In this document: one piece after another, positions 16,548 through 24,612 of the stretch
How positions within the stretch are numbered: the first letter of the stretch is position 1
Layout: each line of letters begins with the position of its first letter
Assembly (NCBI GenBank): GCA_900320085.1
Contig: ONRC01000003.1
Location: 1-64,000 of the forward strand
DNA length: 64,000 bases
Reading direction: 5' to 3'
DNA from: an uncultured Eubacteriales bacterium
GTDB lineage: Bacteria; Bacillota; Clostridia; Christensenellales; Aristaeellaceae
Program-made: the position numbers and the translations under genes
The notes under the pieces: generated by a model
Databases searched by the model: none
The model's input: the letters and a program-made list of their open reading frames with translations, nothing else
Told to the model about the DNA's origin: nothing

Positions 16548-16592
16548 ATTTCCTAATGCCTAATACCTATTGCCTAATCCCTACTCCCTCCC
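16548..16592. repeat. TGCCTAATACCTATTGCC repeat fragment (R7)
   Basis: Short direct iterations of 'CCTAATnCCTA' resemble the arm GTTGCCTATTGCC at 32667-32683. It overlaps the end of the sirtuin gene. Confidence 0.35.
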
Positions 16593-17317
16593 ATCAGCTT
16601 CATCGTCTCCCGGAGCGTCTCCCCGATCGGCTGGTCGATGAGCAGGTCGGCCTGGCGGTCCATGTGCGTGGGCGAACGGTTGATGATCACCAGCCTGCCC
16701 CGGTAATTTTGCACAAAGCCCGCCGCCGGGTACACAGCCAGGGATGTGCCGCCGATGATCAGCAGATCGCTGGCGGCGATGGCGTCCAGCGCGTCCTCAA
16801 TGGCATCGGTGGGCAGAGATTCTTCATATAATACGACGGCGGGCTTGATGATGCCGCCGCAGGAGCAGCGGGGCACGCCGTCGCTGTGGAGAATATCCTC
16901 CAAGGAATAAAACCTGCGGCAGCGGGTGCAGAAGTTTTTGTGCACCGTGCCGTGCAGCTCGATCACATGCTGACTGCCCGCCGCCTGATGCAGCCCGTCA
17001 ATGTTCTGGGTGATCACGGCGGTCAGGATGCCCCGGCGCTCCAATTCGGCCAGGGCTTCATGGGCGGCGTTGGGCTTTGCGTTCGGGAACAGCATTTTTT
17101 TGCGGTAAAAGCGATAGAATTCTTCCGTATTGTTTTGGAAAAAAGTATGGCTCAGAATCGTTTCAGGCGGATAGCGCCATTCCTGGTTGTACAGTCCGCC
17201 GGTGCTGCGGAAGTCCGGGATGCCGCTCTCCGTCGATACGCCCGCCCCGCCAAAGAACACCGCCCGTCTGGCATCCTTCAGCATCTGCGCCAGACGTTCC
17301 ACCTTGGATAAATCCAT
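16574..17317 (-). CDS. cobB: Sirtuin NAD-dependent protein deacylase
   Basis: A 247-residue class-U/III bacterial sirtuin that removes acyl groups from lysines using NAD+. Motifs: GAGVSTESGIPDFRS (about 24-38), TQNIDGLH (about 113-120), the catalytic His in ELHGT, and a zinc ribbon C-x2-C (CTRC) then C-x-C (RCSC; closer than the usual C-x2-C). The family GTSL and INRS segments follow. Its own promoter is at 17357-17385. Substrates probably include acetyl-CoA synthetase-type enzymes, an inference from the family. Confidence 0.93.
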   Translation of the reverse strand: MDLSKVERLAQMLKDARRAVFFGGAGVSTESGIPDFRSTGGLYNQEWRYPPETILSHTFFQNNTEEFYRFYRKKMLFPNAKPNAAHEALAELERRGILTAVITQNIDGLHQAAGSQHVIELHGTVHKNFCTRCRRFYSLEDILHSDGVPRCSCGGIIKPAVVLYEESLPTDAIEDALDAIAASDLLIIGGTSLAVYPAAGFVQNYRGRLVIINRSPTHMDRQADLLIDQPIGETLRETMKLMGGSRD

Positions 17318-17356
17318 ACTCCATACCCTCCCGTCTTTTTATTTTCTTTTGTGCAT

Positions 17357-17385
17357 ATTATGGCGCGTCAGGCCGCGATTGTCAA
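17357..17385 (-). promoter_or_regulatory. Sirtuin gene promoter
   Basis: Minus strand: TTGACA (17380-17385), 17-bp spacer, CATAAT (17357-17362). Confidence 0.7.
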
Positions 17386-17496
17386 GGAAAAATGGAAGGT
17401 TCCCGGTTGAATCGTACCAATGAATACATACATAGCACAAAGAAAGAAACGAATATTTGTTAAATTTTCAGGATAGAAAAGTCAAGGAAAATTGTG

Positions 17497-17502
17497 TATA
17501 AT
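17497..17502 (+). promoter_or_regulatory. -10 box upstream of msmK
   Basis: A perfect TATAAT preceded by TTGTG. No good -35 is seen at 16-18 bp. The transcript would have a ~70-nt leader before a strong AAGGAGGA site and the ATG at 17579. Confidence 0.5.
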
Positions 17503-17578
17503 AAGTCCATCCGAAAGGGAGGCGCATGTACGCCCGACCCGGAAGAATATCACGAAACAATTTGAAGGAGGATTCATC

Positions 17579-18700
17579 ATGTCCAGCGTATCTCTGCAGC
17601 ACATTTACAAAATCTATGCCGGCGGCGTCACTGCCGTGAGCGACTTCAACCTGGATATCGAAGATAAGGAATTTATCGTTCTGGTCGGCCCCTCTGGCTG
17701 CGGCAAGTCCACCACCCTGCGCATGGTCGCCGGTCTGGAAGAAATCTCCGACGGCGAACTGTATATCGGCGACAAGCTGGTCAACGACGTCGCGCCCAAG
17801 GATCGCGACATCGCCATGGTGTTCCAGAATTACGCTTTGTATCCGCATATGACGGTTTATGATAACATGGCTTTCGGCCTGAAGCTGCGCAAGACCCCCA
17901 AGGACGAAATCAAGCGCCGCGTGGAAGAAGCCGCCCGTATCCTGGACATCGCCCACCTGCTCAACCGTAAGCCCAAGGCTCTGTCCGGCGGCCAGCGCCA
18001 GCGTGTTGCTCTGGGCCGCGCCATCGTGCGTGAACCCAAGGTCTTCCTGATGGACGAACCTCTGTCCAACCTGGACGCCAAGCTGCGTGTTCAGATGCGT
18101 ACTGAAATCACCAAGCTGCATCAGCGCCTGCAGACCACCTTCATCTACGTTACCCACGACCAGACCGAGGCCATGACCATGGGCTCCCGTATCGTCATCA
18201 TGAAGGACGGCTTCATCCAGCAGGTTGACACTCCCCAGAACAACTACGACTTCCCCGCCAACAAGTTCGTGGCCGGCTTCATCGGCAGCCCCCAGATGAA
18301 CTTCTTCGATGCCCGCCTCCAGAAGGAAGACGGCAAGATCGTGGCCGTGTTCGGCGACAACAAGATCGTTGTTCCTCAGGAAAAGGTTGCCAAGCTGAAG
18401 GACGAATCCTACATCGGCAAGGAAGTCACCCTGGGCATCCGTCCCGAAAACATTGACGATGCTCCCGAATTCGTGGCCGAGCATCAGGATGCTACCATGA
18501 AGGTGCACGTGGAAGTGACCGAACTGATGGGCTCCGAAACCTATCTGTACTTCTCCACCTCCGGCAAGGCCGAAAACGTGATCGCCCGCGTTGATCCCCG
18601 CACCAAGACCCGCGCCGGTGACGACGTGGTGGTGGCCATGGATACCAGCCGCCTGCACTTCTTCGACAAGGACACCGAAGAAACCATCCTGAACCGCTAA
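17579..18700 (+). CDS. msmK: MsmK/UgpC-type sugar ABC transporter ATPase (shared, orphan)
   Basis: A 373-residue ATPase energising CUT1-type sugar permeases. Walker [10 protein letters not shown] (about 37-45), Q-loop [13 protein letters not shown], signature LSGGQRQR, Walker [14 protein letters not shown]-loop VTHDQTEA, then a C-terminal TOBE/MalK regulatory domain (about 235-373). It stands alone without permease or binding protein, as is usual for the single MsmK ATPase that serves many sugar transporters in Firmicutes. The ATG follows AAGGAGGATTCATC. Codon use is rich in GTT/CGT compared with neighbours, suggesting high expression. Confidence 0.93.
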   Translation: MSSVSLQHIYKIYAGGVTAVSDFNLDIEDKEFIVLVGPSGCGKSTTLRMVAGLEEISDGELYIGDKLVNDVAPKDRDIAMVFQNYALYPHMTVYDNMAFGLKLRKTPKDEIKRRVEEAARILDIAHLLNRKPKALSGGQRQRVALGRAIVREPKVFLMDEPLSNLDAKLRVQMRTEITKLHQRLQTTFIYVTHDQTEAMTMGSRIVIMKDGFIQQVDTPQNNYDFPANKFVAGFIGSPQMNFFDARLQKEDGKIVAVFGDNKIVVPQEKVAKLKDESYIGKEVTLGIRPENIDDAPEFVAEHQDATMKVHVEVTELMGSETYLYFSTSGKAENVIARVDPRTKTRAGDDVVVAMDTSRLHFFDKDTEETILNR

Positions 18701-18721
18701 TCCTTTATCATCGTTTTTCAG

Positions 18722-18752
18722 CCGGAAGGGGTAAAGCCCCTTCCGGTTTTTT
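18722..18752 (+). terminator. msmK terminator
   Basis: CCGGAAGGGG (18722-18731) pairs with CCCCTTCCGG (18737-18746), followed by TTTTTT. Confidence 0.92.
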
Positions 18753-18856
18753 GCTTTCCAGCAATCTACGCAAGCTGTGAACCCGCGCGGCTTACCCTGT
18801 TTTTTCACCTTCCGCTTCCCTGGGCATAAACTGAAAAGCACAGGAGGTGGGGCGGA

Positions 18857-19087
18857 ATGAAGAATCTGGCGGATCTGTGCTTGGGGGAAACGGGATGGGT
18901 GCGTAATGCGGCGGGCGGATTGAGCCAACGGCTGCGCGACCTGGGGTTCACCCGAGGCGCGGGGGTGGAATGTCTGCTGGCCGCGCCGGGATGCGGGATG
19001 CGGGCGTACCGCGTGCGCGGCGCGGTGATCGCCCTGCGGCAGCGGGACGCCCGGCAGGTGATAATGGAGGACGGGCGGCATGAGTAA
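18857..19087 (+). CDS. feoA: Ferrous iron transport protein A
   Basis: A 76-residue SH3-fold FeoA, the small cytosolic partner of FeoB in Fe(II) uptake. The conserved core LSQRLRDLGFTRGAGVECLL is at about 22-41. The ATG has GGAGGTGGGG upstream. The 3' end overlaps feoB by 8 bp, so the two are translationally coupled. No Fur box is clear in the 150-bp upstream region. Confidence 0.92.
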   Translation: MKNLADLCLGETGWVRNAAGGLSQRLRDLGFTRGAGVECLLAAPGCGMRAYRVRGAVIALRQRDARQVIMEDGRHE

Positions 19088-21116
19088 AGCGCGCGCCATC
19101 GTCCTGGCCGGCAACCCCAACGTGGGAAAATCCACTGTTTTTAACGCCCTCACCGGCCTGCGCCAGCATACGGGCAACTGGCCCGGAAAAACGGTCTCGG
19201 CGGCCCGGGGAACCTGCGAGCTGGATGGGGAAGCATTCACCATCATCGACACCCCCGGCGCTTATTCCCTCCACGCTCACTCCGCCGAGGAGGAAGCGGC
19301 CATGGAAGCCATCTGCTTTGGCCACGCCGACGCGGTGATCGTGGTGTGCGACGCCGCATGCCTGGAAAGAAACCTGAACCTGCTCTATCAGGTGATGGAA
19401 ATTACTGATCGGGTAGTGCTGTGCCTGAACCTGCTGGATGAAGCGGGAAAGCAAGGCATTCGGGTAGATATGAATGCTTTGTCCGGTTTCCTTGGCATCC
19501 CGGTGGTCGGCGCCTGCGCGCGGGACGGAAAAGGCATGAAAGAATTACTGCGGGCAGCCAGCCGCACGATGGATCATAACGCTGAACCAAAGCGGGCAGG
19601 TTATTCATCCGCCATTGAGCAGGCGGCAAGTGATCTGGCCGAATGCCTGCGGGAGCCACTGAAAGGAATCATCAATCCCCGCTTCGCCGCGCTGCGATTG
19701 ATGGAAAAGGACGCCTGCTTCCGCCGGGAGCTGGCCAAACGCATGGTCATCAATGCCTCCATCGAAGCGGCCATTCAGCGGGCCCGCGACCAGACCGGAC
19801 TGAGCCCAGAGGAATTGTCCGCCCAGCTGACGGAAAGCGTCTATCATGCAGCCGAGGAGGCCTGCACCTTATCAGTGCATACAACCAAACAGCGTACCGA
19901 AAACCAATTGAAATGGGATCGGCGACTGACCGGCTGGGCGGGCGTGCCGGTGATGCTGCTGCTTTTGGCCGTTGTTTTTTTCATCACGCTGAAAGGGGCC
20001 AACTGGCCGTCGGAAGGGCTGACTGCGTTCTTTGCAAAGGCAGAAACGATCCTCCAAAATGGGCTGGAAGCGCTGCATTTGCCTGACTTCTGGACGGCGC
20101 TGCTGACGGAAGGCGCGTTCCGCACGCTGGGCAAGGTGGTGGCGGTGATGCTGCCGCCCATGGCGATCTTCTTTCCCCTGTTCACGCTGCTGGAAGATTC
20201 GGGCTATTTGCCCCGCGTCGCCTTTACCCTGGACGGGATGTTTGAGCACTGCCATGCCTGCGGCAAGCAAGCGCTGACCATGTGCATGGGCTGCGGCTGC
20301 AACGCAGTGGGCGTGACGGGCTGCCGCATCATCGACAGCCCCAGGGAGCGGCTGATCGCCGTGCTGACCAACAGCTTCATTCCCTGCAATGGCCGCTTTC
20401 CCATGCTGTTTGCCATGCTGACGCTGTTCTTCGCGGGGGGCGGGCTGGGCGGCGCGCTTGCGTCGGCGGGGCTGCTGACCGGTTTGGCGGCGCTGGCGGT
20501 AGGGGTGACCCTGGGCGTGTCGCGGCTGCTGTCCGTCACGGTGCTGAAAGGCGTTCCTTCCTCTTATACGCTGGAGCTGCCGCCTTACCGCAAGCCCCAG
20601 TTTGGCCGGGTGATCCTGCGCTCCTTGCTGGACAGGACGCTGTTTGTGCTGGGCCGGGCAGCGTCGGTAGCCGCGCCTGCGGGCGTCATCATTTTCCTGC
20701 TGACCCATTTGCAAGCGGGCGGGCAGACCTGGCTTGCGCATATCACGGCTTTCCTGGACCCGCTTGGACGGCTGATGGGGCTGGATGGCGTCATTCTGGC
20801 GGGCTTCTTATTGGGCTTCCCGGCGAATGAAATCGTGCTGCCTATGATCCTGCTGGCCTATACCGCGGGCGGCAGCTTGCAGGAGATGACCAGCCTGACC
20901 GCCTTGGGCGGCATCCTGCGCGCGCATGGCTGGACGGCGCTGACCGCCCTGAACCTGATGCTCTTTTCCCTGTTTCATTTTCCCTGCGCCACCACGCTGC
21001 TCACCATCCGCCGGGAAACGGGGAGCGCGAAATGGACGGTCTTCGCATTTTTTCTGCCCACAGTCATCGGGATGATTTTGTGCATGATGATGGCTGGCTT
21101 TGCAAAAATTTTCTGA
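19080..21116 (+). CDS. feoB: Ferrous iron transporter FeoB
   Basis: A 678-residue FeoB. The N-terminal G domain has GNPNVGKST (G1, about 11-19), DTPGAYSL (G3) and NLLDEA at the G4 position (NxxD). A helical GDI-like region is followed from about 285 by the membrane part with two Gate motifs; the pore segment contains the conserved cysteines in MCMGCGCNAVGV (near 401-412). C-terminal ~150 residues carry further helices. Length matches compact Firmicutes FeoB. It imports Fe(II) under anaerobic conditions. Confidence 0.95.
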   Translation: MSKARAIVLAGNPNVGKSTVFNALTGLRQHTGNWPGKTVSAARGTCELDGEAFTIIDTPGAYSLHAHSAEEEAAMEAICFGHADAVIVVCDAACLERNLNLLYQVMEITDRVVLCLNLLDEAGKQGIRVDMNALSGFLGIPVVGACARDGKGMKELLRAASRTMDHNAEPKRAGYSSAIEQAASDLAECLREPLKGIINPRFAALRLMEKDACFRRELAKRMVINASIEAAIQRARDQTGLSPEELSAQLTESVYHAAEEACTLSVHTTKQRTENQLKWDRRLTGWAGVPVMLLLLAVVFFITLKGANWPSEGLTAFFAKAETILQNGLEALHLPDFWTALLTEGAFRTLGKVVAVMLPPMAIFFPLFTLLEDSGYLPRVAFTLDGMFEHCHACGKQALTMCMGCGCNAVGVTGCRIIDSPRERLIAVLTNSFIPCNGRFPMLFAMLTLFFAGGGLGGALASAGLLTGLAALAVGVTLGVSRLLSVTVLKGVPSSYTLELPPYRKPQFGRVILRSLLDRTLFVLGRAASVAAPAGVIIFLLTHLQAGGQTWLAHITAFLDPLGRLMGLDGVILAGFLLGFPANEIVLPMILLAYTAGGSLQEMTSLTALGGILRAHGWTALTALNLMLFSLFHFPCATTLLTIRRETGSAKWTVFAFFLPTVIGMILCMMMAGFAKIF

Positions 21117-21237
21117 AAGCATGTTTTTTGTGGCAGGAATTTTCCATTTTCCGTCGAATTATATGAATCAGAAACAGAGGATAAAGCAAAAACGTCGGAG
21201 GGCTCCCGGCCATATAACGAGAGAGGAGTTGTTCCTA

Positions 21238-21777
21238 ATGAAGACCAACATCACTGCGAAGAACATGGTTGTCACCCCGGGCATCAGCAACCGGATCTTC
21301 AAAAAAACCGCCACCATGGAGCGGTATCTCAAGCCTGATACAGAAATGTTTGTGCGTCTGCGCAAGGAAAGGGACGAGCGCATCTGCGAAATCACCGTAC
21401 CGATGAAGGATGTGACGCTGCGCGCGGAATCCTCCAGCAAGGATAACCTGTTTATGTCCATCGACAGCGCTCTGGCCAAGCTGGAACGCCAGATCCTGCG
21501 CCACCGCACCAAGCTGGAAAAGCGTCTGCGGGAGGATGCCTATAAGGAGGAGACCCCCGAATTCATCGAGGACATCACCGCCTACGGCCCCTCCGACCGC
21601 AAGATCGTGCGCACCAAGGAATTCCCCGTCCGCCCCATGGCTGTGGAGGACGCGATCCTGCAAATGGAATTGCTGGGCCACACCTTCTTTGTCTTTGTCA
21701 ATATTGAAACCGAGCGCACCAACGTGCTTTATCTGCGCAAGGATGGCAACCTGGGCCTGCTGGTTCCGGAGGCCTGA
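21238..21777 (+). CDS. hpf: Ribosome hibernation promoting factor, long form
   Basis: A 179-residue long-form HPF (RaiA/YvyD type). The N-terminal S30AE domain (about 1-105) blocks the ribosome A and P sites. The C-terminal dimerisation domain (about 125-178: VRTKEFPVRPMAVEDAILQM, then GHTFFVFVN) drives 100S ribosome formation. The ATG at 21238 follows GAGAGGAG; longer upstream in-frame sequence is not family-like. A strong terminator follows. Confidence 0.95.
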   Translation: MKTNITAKNMVVTPGISNRIFKKTATMERYLKPDTEMFVRLRKERDERICEITVPMKDVTLRAESSSKDNLFMSIDSALAKLERQILRHRTKLEKRLREDAYKEETPEFIEDITAYGPSDRKIVRTKEFPVRPMAVEDAILQMELLGHTFFVFVNIETERTNVLYLRKDGNLGLLVPEA

Positions 21778-21796
21778 TTTTTTCGTCCCTTTATGT

Positions 21797-21820
21797 GAGC
21801 CCCTTTTGGGGCTCTTTTTT
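21797..21820 (+). terminator. hpf terminator
   Basis: GAGCCCC (21797-21803), TTTT loop, GGGGCTC (21808-21814), TTTTTT. Confidence 0.92.
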
Positions 21821-21917
21821 GTGCGATGCTTACAAAAATTCCCCACCTTGGCGGCAGGATAATTGGAATAAAGAAAGAATAATATAAGCATTAACGATAT
21901 AAGGAGGAACCCCTGTT

Positions 21918-23066
21918 ATGGCTGACCGCATCGTTCTCAATCCCATTTCTTATCATGGCCACGGCGCCATCGAAAACATCGTGCCCGAGCTGACCGCTCG
22001 CGGATATAAAAAGGCCTTCGTGGCCACCGACCCCGACCTGCTCAAGTTCGGCGTGACCAAAAAGGTGACCGACCTGCTGGACAAGGTCGGCTTCGCTTAT
22101 GAAGTGTACAGCAATATTAAGGCCAACCCCACCATCGAAAACGTGCAGACCGGTGTGGCTGCTTTCCGGAAAGCGGAAGCGGACTGCATCGTGGCTGTGG
22201 GCGGCGGCAGCGCCATGGACACCTCCAAGGCCATCGGCATCATTATTAACAATCCTGAATTCGCCGACGTGCGGTCCCTGGAGGGAGTGGCCCCCACCAA
22301 GAAGCACGCCGTGTTCACCATCGCCGTGCCCACCACCGCCGGCACCGCCGCCGAAGTGACCATCAACTACGTGATCACCGACGTGGAAAAGAAGCGCAAG
22401 TTCGTGTGCGTGGACGTGAACGACATCCCCGAGGTGGCCGTGGTGGACCCCGATATGATGTCCACCATGCCCAAGGGCCTCACCGCCGCCACCGGCATGG
22501 ATGCCCTGACCCATGCCATCGAAGGCTATATCACCAAGGGCCACTGCGCCATTTCCGATATGTTCCATCTGGAAGCCATCAAGCTGATCAGCCACAGCCT
22601 GCGCGCCGCCGTGCAGAACGATCCTGACGGCCGCGAGGGCATGGCCCTGGGCCAGTACATCGCGGGCATGGGCTTCTCCAATGTGGGCCTGGGCATCGTG
22701 CACAGCATGGCGCACGGCCTCTCCGCCCTGTATGACACCCCCCACGGCGTAGCCTGCGCCATCATCCTGCCCTTCGGGCTGGAATACAACGCGCCGGTCG
22801 CTGGCAAGCGCTATCGCGCCATCGGCATCGCCATGGGCGTGGACGGCATCAACGAGATGGACGATGAAGCCGCCGCCGCTGCCACCATCGCCGCCGTGAA
22901 GAAGCTGTCCGCCGACGTGGGTATCCCCGCCGACCTGAAGGGCATCCTGAAGGACGAGGACGTGCAGTTCCTGAGCGACTCCGCCTTCGCCGACGCTTGC
23001 CGCCCCGGCAACCCCCGCGATACCAGCGTGGAAGAAATCAAAGCGCTGTACCGCAGCATGATGTAA
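21918..23066 (+). CDS. Iron-containing alcohol dehydrogenase (FucO-like)
   Basis: A 382-residue group III iron-type alcohol dehydrogenase. NAD-binding motif GGGSAMDTSKA (about 95-105). Metal ligands Asp and His lie in the TGMDALTHAIEGY region and in GIVHSMAHGLSALYDTPHGVACA (about 257-279). Closest by pattern to lactaldehyde/propanediol oxidoreductase (FucO) and related primary alcohol dehydrogenases, which re-oxidise NADH in fermentation. No fucose or rhamnose genes are adjacent, so the substrate is open. AAGGAGG precedes the ATG. Confidence 0.9.
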   Translation: MADRIVLNPISYHGHGAIENIVPELTARGYKKAFVATDPDLLKFGVTKKVTDLLDKVGFAYEVYSNIKANPTIENVQTGVAAFRKAEADCIVAVGGGSAMDTSKAIGIIINNPEFADVRSLEGVAPTKKHAVFTIAVPTTAGTAAEVTINYVITDVEKKRKFVCVDVNDIPEVAVVDPDMMSTMPKGLTAATGMDALTHAIEGYITKGHCAISDMFHLEAIKLISHSLRAAVQNDPDGREGMALGQYIAGMGFSNVGLGIVHSMAHGLSALYDTPHGVACAIILPFGLEYNAPVAGKRYRAIGIAMGVDGINEMDDEAAAAATIAAVKKLSADVGIPADLKGILKDEDVQFLSDSAFADACRPGNPRDTSVEEIKALYRSMM

Positions 23067-23070
23067 CGTG

Positions 23071-23122
23071 AAAAAAGATCAGGGGTTTCGCCGCATCCAA
23101 GCGGCTGAACCCCTGTTTTTTA
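23071..23122. terminator. Bidirectional-looking terminator after the alcohol dehydrogenase
   Basis: CAGGGGTTTCGCCGC (23080-23094) pairs imperfectly with GCGGCTGAACCCCTG (23101-23115), flanked by A6 upstream and T6 downstream. Confidence 0.88.
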
Positions 23123-23137
23123 TACCTCTGCTTTGCC

Positions 23138-23166
23138 TTGACGCTCTTTGCCGCAGGGGATATAAT
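23138..23166 (+). promoter_or_regulatory. tcdA promoter
   Basis: TTGACG (23138-23143), 17-bp spacer, perfect TATAAT (23161-23166). Confidence 0.8.
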
Positions 23167-23198
23167 GAGATCATTCCGGAAGGACGGAGGAAAAATCC

Positions 23199-23918
23199 AT
23201 GGAGCAATTTGAGCGGGAAGCGCTGCTGATCGGCCGGGAGGGCGTGGGAAAATTGCGTTCAAAGCGCGTGGCGCTGTTCGGCATCGGCGGCGTTGGCGGA
23301 TATGTGGCGGAGGCGCTGATCCGCTGCGGCGTAGGCAGTCTGGATTTTTATGATAACGATCAGGTGGCGCTGTCCAACCTGAACCGCCAACTCATCGCCC
23401 TGCACAGCACCATCGGCCGGGACAAGGTGGACGTGATGACGGAGCGCCTGCGGGACATCAACCCCGATGCGGTGATTGCCGGGCATAAGCTGTTTTACCT
23501 GCCGGAGGAAGCGGACAAAATCGACTTTGCTTCCTTTGATTATATCGCCGACGCCATCGACACCGTAGCGGCGAAGCTGGACATCGCCGAACGGGCGTAC
23601 CGCCTGAGCGTGCCGCTCATCAGCGCCATGGGGGCTGGTAACCGCCTGGACCCCACCCAATTCAGGGTGGGAGATATTTTTGAAACGGAAAACTGCCCCC
23701 TGGCCCGGGTGATGCGGCGGGAACTGAGAAAGCGGGGAATACCCACCCTGAAGGTGGTTTATTCCACCGAACCCGCCCTGACGCCGCAGCCCGGCCCTGA
23801 CGTTCCAACGGAAGAAACCCGCCGCCGCGCCACCCCCGGCAGCATGGCTTTTGTACCCCCGGTGATGGGGCTCATCATGGCTTCCGTGATCGTGAAGGAT
23901 TTGCTGGATACGCCCTGA
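23199..23918 (+). CDS. tcdA: tRNA threonylcarbamoyladenosine dehydratase
   Basis: A 239-residue E1-like ThiF-fold enzyme that cyclises t6A37 of tRNA to ct6A using ATP. GIGGVGGYVAEALIRCGVG (about 28-46) is the nucleotide site, DNDQVALSNLNRQ the conserved Asp/Arg segment, with the family's GAGNRLDPT and SMAFVPPVMGLIMAS at the C-terminus. The two CxxC zinc sites of ThiF/MoeB are absent, as in TcdA. It is followed after 19 bp by the YjbR-DUF3795 fusion gene, probably in the same transcript. Confidence 0.92.
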   Translation: MEQFEREALLIGREGVGKLRSKRVALFGIGGVGGYVAEALIRCGVGSLDFYDNDQVALSNLNRQLIALHSTIGRDKVDVMTERLRDINPDAVIAGHKLFYLPEEADKIDFASFDYIADAIDTVAAKLDIAERAYRLSVPLISAMGAGNRLDPTQFRVGDIFETENCPLARVMRRELRKRGIPTLKVVYSTEPALTPQPGPDVPTEETRRRATPGSMAFVPPVMGLIMASVIVKDLLDTP

Positions 23919-23937
23919 CCGCAAGGAGGAACGCAGG

Positions 23938-24561
23938 ATGAAATATCCCTGGATCGATGAATACCTTTTGTCCAAGCGCGGCGTGACCAAGGACTTGCAG
24001 CCGGACTGGAACTGGATACGGTATCATATCGGCGGGAAAATGTTTGCCGCCATTCTGCTGGATGATCAAAACCAGCCGTATTATATCAACCTGAAGCTGG
24101 AGCCACTGGAAGGGGAAATACTGCGGAAGGACTGGCCCGACATCATCCCGGGCTATTACAGCAACAAGCAGCACTGGAATTCCGTGAAGGCCGATGGCGC
24201 TGTGCCGGACGAGCTGCTCAAAACGCTGCTGAACCGATCGTATCATCTGGTGCTGGCAGGATTCGCCCGGCAAAAGCAGCGGGAGATTTTGGGGCTGTCC
24301 TGCTGCGGTACGGATTGCGCGGACTGTTCCTTTTACAGAAACGAATGTCCCGGCTGCAACGCCTGCGGCGGAAAAGTGTTCCATGCGCCGAAGGGCAAGC
24401 CCTGCCCCATTTTCGCCTGCTGTGTGAACCGGCATAAATTTGCCACCTGTGCCGCCTGCCCGGACATGCCCTGCCAGCTTTGGCGCGATACCCGCGACCC
24501 GTCGCTATCGGAAGAAGCGTTTGAGCAAACCATTGCCGAGCGCGCGGCACGGCTGAAATGA
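23938..24561 (+). CDS. YjbR/MmcQ-like domain fused to a Cys-rich DUF3795-like domain
   Basis: A 207-residue two-domain protein. Residues 1-115 resemble the YjbR/MmcQ (CyaY-like) fold: KDLQPDWNWIRYHIGGKMFA, a central strand YYINLKLEPLEGE and a PGYYSNKQHWNSV segment. Residues 118-190 are Cys-rich, with CCGTDCADCSFYRNECPGCN and further C-x2-C pairs, matching the DUF3795 pattern, probably a metal-binding zinc-ribbon-like unit. Both domain families are functionally uncharacterised. It follows tcdA by 19 bp and ends in a perfect bidirectional terminator. The fused order is the main point of interest. Confidence 0.75.
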   Translation: MKYPWIDEYLLSKRGVTKDLQPDWNWIRYHIGGKMFAAILLDDQNQPYYINLKLEPLEGEILRKDWPDIIPGYYSNKQHWNSVKADGAVPDELLKTLLNRSYHLVLAGFARQKQREILGLSCCGTDCADCSFYRNECPGCNACGGKVFHAPKGKPCPIFACCVNRHKFATCAACPDMPCQLWRDTRDPSLSEEAFEQTIAERAARLK

Positions 24562-24564
24562 TGT

Positions 24565-24606
24565 GCATACAAAAAACCGTGGACGCATCCACGGTTTTTT
24601 GTATGC
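24565..24606. terminator. Bidirectional terminator between the YjbR-DUF3795 and amylosucrase genes
   Basis: A perfect palindrome: GCATACAAAAAACCGTGGA (24565-24583), loop CGCA, and its reverse complement to 24606. It has a T6 tract on each strand and serves the two convergent genes. Confidence 0.95.
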
Positions 24607-24612
24607 TCCTCT

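Noticed and set aside
17468-19252. 594-codon minus-strand open frame across msmK and feoA
   Set aside because: It runs antisense to two clear genes and through the msmK terminator; no ribosome site.
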